This document shows positions 43,525 through 47,353 of a DNA stretch of 47,353 nucleotides, piece after piece. The stretch is from contig CAKZPD010000035.1 in assembly GCA_937138475.1 (NCBI GenBank), positions 1-47,353 of the forward strand, given 5' to 3'. Within the stretch, counting starts at the first letter, position 1. Each line of letters starts with the position of its first letter. The DNA is from an uncultured Sulfitobacter sp. GTDB taxonomy: Bacteria > Pseudomonadota > Alphaproteobacteria > Rhodobacterales > Rhodobacteraceae. The notes beneath the pieces were generated by a model. That model saw nothing but the letters and a program-made list of their open reading frames with translations. It did no database searches and had not been told where the DNA came from. A program made the translations under genes and the position numbers.

Positions 43525-44718
43525 ATGACAGAGGTATTCACCGGCAGCTTTACCCAGCAAGAGCCGATCGCCCAAGCCGGGATAGATGCGGCGATGAGGG
43601 TGCTGCAACACGGGCGATTGCACCGCTATAACACCTTGCCAGATGAGCTGAGCGAGACGGCGCTGCTTGAGCAAGAGTTCGCAGCCCAGATCGGGGCGCG
43701 CTATTGTCTTGCGGTGGCCTCGGGGGGGTATGCGATGGCGACGGCGCTGCGTGCCGTGGGGGTGAAGCCGGGCGACCGGGTCTTGACCAATGTGTTCACT
43801 CTGGCGCCGGTGCCCGGTGCGGTGGCCGCCGTCGGCGCGGTGCCGGTTTTTGTCGGCGTGACCGATCAGCTGGTCATTGACCTTGACGATCTGGCCGACA
43901 AGTTGCCGCAAGCAAGGGTGCTGCTGCTGAGCCACATGCGCGGGCATTTGTGCGACATGGAGCGCCTGATGGCGCTGTGCGATGCCGCCGGGGTCACAGT
44001 CATCGAAGATTGCGCCCATACCATGGGGGCGTTCTGGGCCGATGTGCCATCGGGGCGTTTCGGCGCGGTTGGGTGCTTTTCCTGTCAGACCTATAAACAT
44101 GTGAATTCCGGTGAAGGGGGGCTGTTGGTCACAGATGATCCGCAAATCGCCGCGCGGGCGGTGATTTATTCGGGGTCTTATATGTTATACGAGCGGCATC
44201 TGGCCGCCCCGCCGCCCGATGCCTTTGCCCAGATCAAATACGAAACACCCAATATATCGGGGCGGATGGATAATCTGCGCGCGGCGATCTTGCGCCCACA
44301 GATTGCACAATTGCCCACGCAGGTGGCGCGGTGGAATGCCCGGTATGAAACGCTGGAACAGGGGCTGCGCGGCACGCCGGGGCTGCGGGTGATTGAGCGC
44401 CCGGACGCGGAGCGAAAGGTTGGGTCATCCATCCAGTTTCTATTGCCTGACTGGCCCACGGGCGCGGTGCAAGATCTGGTGGCACGCTGCGCGGCGCGCG
44501 GGGTTGAGCTGAAGTGGTTCGGCGCGCCAGAGCCGGCCGGGTTTACCAGCCGCTATGACAGTTGGCGCTATGCCCCCAGCGAGGCCATGCCGGCAACCGA
44601 TGCTGTGCTGGCGGGGTTGGTGGATATGCGTGTGCCATTGACGTTCTCGACAGAAGACTGCGCGTTGATCGCGCGGATCATTCGCAGCGAAGTGGGCGCC
44701 GTTTACCAACAGGCGTAA
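43525..44718 (+). CDS. DegT/DnrJ/EryC1-family PLP-dependent enzyme
   Basis: This 397-aa fold-type I PLP protein has [41 protein letters not shown] and [20 protein letters not shown] with the expected PLP lysine. Members are usually aminotransferases for nucleotide-linked sugars. The surrounding genes (gph, ivd) do not form a sugar pathway, so the substrate is unknown. It starts 30 bp after gph and could be cotranscribed with it. Confidence 0.85.
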   Translation: MTEVFTGSFTQQEPIAQAGIDAAMRVLQHGRLHRYNTLPDELSETALLEQEFAAQIGARYCLAVASGGYAMATALRAVGVKPGDRVLTNVFTLAPVPGAVAAVGAVPVFVGVTDQLVIDLDDLADKLPQARVLLLSHMRGHLCDMERLMALCDAAGVTVIEDCAHTMGAFWADVPSGRFGAVGCFSCQTYKHVNSGEGGLLVTDDPQIAARAVIYSGSYMLYERHLAAPPPDAFAQIKYETPNISGRMDNLRAAILRPQIAQLPTQVARWNARYETLEQGLRGTPGLRVIERPDAERKVGSSIQFLLPDWPTGAVQDLVARCAARGVELKWFGAPEPAGFTSRYDSWRYAPSEAMPATDAVLAGLVDMRVPLTFSTEDCALIARIIRSEVGAVYQQA

Positions 44719-44903
44719 TCCAGCGGAGCGCGGACGCGGGTCCGCGCATTGTTTTTCTTGAATTTGGGCCGTGGGCCCAAATCGCAGACGGCAGGCGATG
44801 GTTTGCCGGGCTGCGGCGTGGCATGCGCAAAGGTATTGACCAGAGCCGAAAACTGGGCTCTATATATGAACGGGTGTTCAATAATTTCGAAAGAGACCGC
44901 ATC

Positions 44904-46067
44904 ATGTTCAATCGGACCATGCAATTTGATCTTGGCGAAGACGTAAATGCGTTGCGTGACATGGTGCATCGCTGGGCACAGGATCGGGTCAAGCCGATGG
45001 CGGCGCAGATTGACCAAACCAATTGTTTTCCCCCGGAACTGTGGCCCGAGATGGGCGATCTTGGCTTGTTGGGGATCACGGTCGACAGCGCCTATGGCGG
45101 CGCAGAGATGTCCTATTTGGCCCATACCGTGGCGGTTGAGGAAATCGCGCGGGCGTCGGCGTCGGTATCGCTGTCTTATGGGGCGCATTCCAATTTATGT
45201 GTCAATCAGATCAAGCTGAACGGCACGCCCGAGCAAAAAGCGAAATACCTGCCCGATCTTGTGTCGGGGCGCAAGGTCGGGGCGCTGGCGATGTCCGAGG
45301 CGGGCGCCGGGTCTGATGTGGTTTCGATGAAGCTGCGGGCGGAAAAGCGCAACGATCATTATCGCCTGAATGGCAACAAATATTGGATCACCAATGGGCC
45401 GGATGCGCAGACGTTGGTGGTGTATGCCAAGACCGACCCCGAGGCCGGCTCAAAGGGGATGACCGCATTCTTGATCGACAAAGAGATGGCCGGGTTTTCG
45501 ACATCGCCCCATTTCGACAAGCTGGGGATGCGCGGGTCCAACACCGCTGAGCTGATTTTCGAAGATGTCGAGGTGCCGTTCGAGAACGTTCTGGGCGAAG
45601 AAGGGCGCGGCGTTGCGGTTTTGATGTCGGGTCTGGATTATGAGCGCGTGGTGCTGGCCGGGATCGGGACCGGCATCATGGCCGCCTGTCTGGATGAGAT
45701 CATGCCCTATATGGCCGAGCGCAAACAGTTCGGCCAGCCGATCGGTAGCTTTCAGCTGATGCAGGGCAAGATTGCCGATATGTATACGGCGATGAATTCG
45801 GCGCGCGCCTATGTTTATGAGGTCGCCAAGGCCTGTGACCGCGGGGATGTGACGCGGCAAGATGCGGCGGCTTGCTGTCTTTATGCGTCCGAGCAGGCAA
45901 TGGTTCAGGCGCATCAGGCCGTGCAGGCCATGGGCGGCGCGGGCTTTTTGGCTGACAGCCCGGTGGCACGCATCTTCCGCGACGCCAAATTGATGGAAAT
46001 CGGCGCGGGCACGTCGGAAATCCGCCGGATGCTGATTGGCCGCGAACTGATGGCCAGCATGGGCTGA
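44904..46067 (+). CDS. ivd: Isovaleryl-CoA dehydrogenase
   Basis: This 387-aa acyl-CoA dehydrogenase has [36 protein letters not shown], and [17 protein letters not shown] with the glutamate at the position diagnostic of isovaleryl-CoA dehydrogenase, followed by [22 protein letters not shown] and a C-terminal [16 protein letters not shown]. It catalyses the third step of leucine breakdown to 3-methylcrotonyl-CoA. The ATG at 44904 gives the standard length; the open frame further upstream overlaps the DegT gene. mccB follows 48 bp later. Confidence 0.93.
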   Translation: MFNRTMQFDLGEDVNALRDMVHRWAQDRVKPMAAQIDQTNCFPPELWPEMGDLGLLGITVDSAYGGAEMSYLAHTVAVEEIARASASVSLSYGAHSNLCVNQIKLNGTPEQKAKYLPDLVSGRKVGALAMSEAGAGSDVVSMKLRAEKRNDHYRLNGNKYWITNGPDAQTLVVYAKTDPEAGSKGMTAFLIDKEMAGFSTSPHFDKLGMRGSNTAELIFEDVEVPFENVLGEEGRGVAVLMSGLDYERVVLAGIGTGIMAACLDEIMPYMAERKQFGQPIGSFQLMQGKIADMYTAMNSARAYVYEVAKACDRGDVTRQDAAACCLYASEQAMVQAHQAVQAMGGAGFLADSPVARIFRDAKLMEIGAGTSEIRRMLIGRELMASMG

Positions 46068-46115
46068 CGCCACCCGGCTGACGCGGGTTTGGCACAATGA
46101 AACAGGGGAAACGCA

Positions 46116-47353
46116 ATGAAACTCAGATCCGCAGCGGTGCCGTCGTCCGAGGCCTTTACGGCCAATCGCGCGGCGCATCTTGAGGCGCTTGCCCAGATCG
46201 CCGAGGCGGCCGAGGCCGCGGCGCTGGGCGGGGGTGAAAAATCCCGCGCCCGTCATGTAAGCCGGGGCAAAATGCTCCCGCGCGAGCGGGTGGCCAATCT
46301 GTTGGATCCCGGCAGCCCGTTTCTTGAGATCGGGGCCACCGCCGCACATGGGCTTTATGGCGGCGCGGCGCCCTGTGCCGGGGTTATCGCAGGCATCGGC
46401 CAAGTGCATGGCACCCAGGTGATGGTGGTGTGCAATGATGCCACCGTGAAGGGTGGCACCTATTATCCGATGACGGTCAAAAAGCACCTGCGTGCCCAGG
46501 AAATCGCCGAAGAAAACCACTTGCCTTGCGTCTATCTGGTCGACAGTGGCGGCGCCAACCTGCCCAATCAGGACGAAGTCTTTCCCGACCGGGACCATTT
46601 TGGCCGCATCTTTTACAATCAGGCAAGAATGAGCGCCAAGGGCATTGCCCAGATTGCCGTGGTCATGGGGTCGTGCACGGCGGGCGGGGCCTATGTGCCG
46701 GCCATGTCGGACGTGACGATCATCGTCAAGGAACAAGGCACGATCTTTCTGGCGGGTCCGCCTTTGGTCAAAGCCGCCACCGGCGAGGTGGTCAGCGCCG
46801 AAGATCTGGGCGGCGGCGATGTTCACACGCGTCTGTCAGGCGTGGCCGATTATCTGGCCGAGGACGACGCCCATGCGCTGGCTTTGGCGCGCCGGGCGGT
46901 TGCCGGGCTGAACCGGGCCACACCCGCAACCGTGCAATGGCAAAGCCCGGAAGAGCCGGCGTTTGACCCAGAAGAAATCCTTGGGGTGGTGCCGGCCGAT
47001 CTGCGCACCCCCTATGACATTCGCGAAGTCATCGCCCGCCTGGTCGATGGCAGCCGCTTTGATGAATTCAAAGCGCGGTTCGGGGAAACTTTGGTCACGG
47101 GTTTTGCCCATGTCAAAGGCTGCCCTGTCGGTATCGTTGCCAACAATGGCGTGCTGTTTTCCGAAGCCGCCCAGAAAGGCGCGCATTTCATCGAGCTGTG
47201 CTCGGCCCGGTCGATACCTTTGGTGTTCTTGCAAAATATCACGGGGTTCATGGTGGGCCGCAAATACGAGAACGAAGGCATCGCCCGGCATGGCGCCAAG
47301 ATGGTCACGGCGGTGGCCTCAACCAATGTGCCGAAAATCACCATGTTGGTGGG
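46116..47353 (+). CDS. mccB: Methylcrotonyl-CoA carboxylase beta subunit (5' part, cut by window end)
   Basis: The frame is open from ATG 46116 to the right edge, giving 412 codons of a protein usually about 530-535 aa. It shows the carboxyltransferase motifs [91 protein letters not shown] and [11 protein letters not shown]. With the biotin-bearing alpha subunit it carboxylates 3-methylcrotonyl-CoA. It follows ivd in the usual leucine-degradation order. Confidence 0.93.
   Translation, partial: MKLRSAAVPSSEAFTANRAAHLEALAQIAEAAEAAALGGGEKSRARHVSRGKMLPRERVANLLDPGSPFLEIGATAAHGLYGGAAPCAGVIAGIGQVHGTQVMVVCNDATVKGGTYYPMTVKKHLRAQEIAEENHLPCVYLVDSGGANLPNQDEVFPDRDHFGRIFYNQARMSAKGIAQIAVVMGSCTAGGAYVPAMSDVTIIVKEQGTIFLAGPPLVKAATGEVVSAEDLGGGDVHTRLSGVADYLAEDDAHALALARRAVAGLNRATPATVQWQSPEEPAFDPEEILGVVPADLRTPYDIREVIARLVDGSRFDEFKARFGETLVTGFAHVKGCPVGIVANNGVLFSEAAQKGAHFIELCSARSIPLVFLQNITGFMVGRKYENEGIARHGAKMVTAVASTNVPKITMLV

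Noticed and set aside
42715..44145. 476-codon minus-strand frame opposite gph and the DegT gene
   Set aside because: Shadow of two well-supported plus-strand genes.
45450..46826. 458-codon minus-strand frame opposite ivd and mccB
   Set aside because: Shadow of conserved leucine-degradation genes.

Overview
This window reads as chromosomal DNA of a marine alphaproteobacterium of the Roseobacter group (Rhodobacteraceae). The evidence is high-GC coding sequence, dense operons, and a gene set typical of that group: trimethylamine N-oxide (TMAO), dimethylamine and monomethylamine catabolism, sulfonate catabolism (hpsN-comDE), and family-typical lepA, glmS/glmU, ivd and mccB. The species cannot be named from the sequence alone.

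Layout. (1) Positions 1-8850 are an accessory region. It opens with what looks like the end of an IS21-type element, then an orphan TauA-like binding protein, a divergent dhaKL-type kinase pair with an IclR regulator, and a tight operon of FAD oxidase, cupin, membrane di-iron hydroxylase, PanB-like protein and [2Fe-2S] flavin reductase. It ends in a truncated second dhaK fragment. I cannot match this set to a described pathway, and it is the best candidate here for an undescribed catabolic system. A motif of the form TTCCGYATTGYRRAA occurs in both intergenic regions flanking iclR. (2) 8871-10777 is a two-gene polyprenyl-diphosphate synthase / WecA-MraY-like unit on the minus strand. (3) 11115-13587 is hpsN-comD-comE (dihydroxypropanesulfonate to sulfolactate; sulfopyruvate to sulfoacetaldehyde). 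(4) lepA and tRNA-Gln(TTG) follow.

(5) 16182-37064 is a methylated-amine supercluster. TMAO is imported by TmoXWV. TMA is oxidised to TMAO by Tmm. TMAO is split to dimethylamine (DMA) and formaldehyde by Tdm. DMA is demethylated to monomethylamine (MMA) by the dmmDABC products. An Amt-type permease probably takes up MMA or ammonium. GmaS makes gamma-glutamylmethylamide and MgsABC turns it into N-methylglutamate. The N-methylglutamate dehydrogenase genes (mgdABCD) are not in the window. Also in the cluster are a truncated haemoglobin, a DMT-type exporter, an XRE-cupin regulator and a 71-aa single-span protein between amt and mgsA. (6) An AmiC-like binding protein and a GntR regulator follow tmm; the tmm promoter region carries two TGGT-N4-ACCA sites 33 bp apart.

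(7) 39506-47353 is mostly housekeeping: glmS, glmU, gph, a DegT-family PLP enzyme, isovaleryl-CoA dehydrogenase, and the 5' part of methylcrotonyl-CoA carboxylase beta, which runs off the right edge.

No CRISPR array, prophage or rRNA was seen. All functional calls come from reading motifs and gene order; no database search was run.
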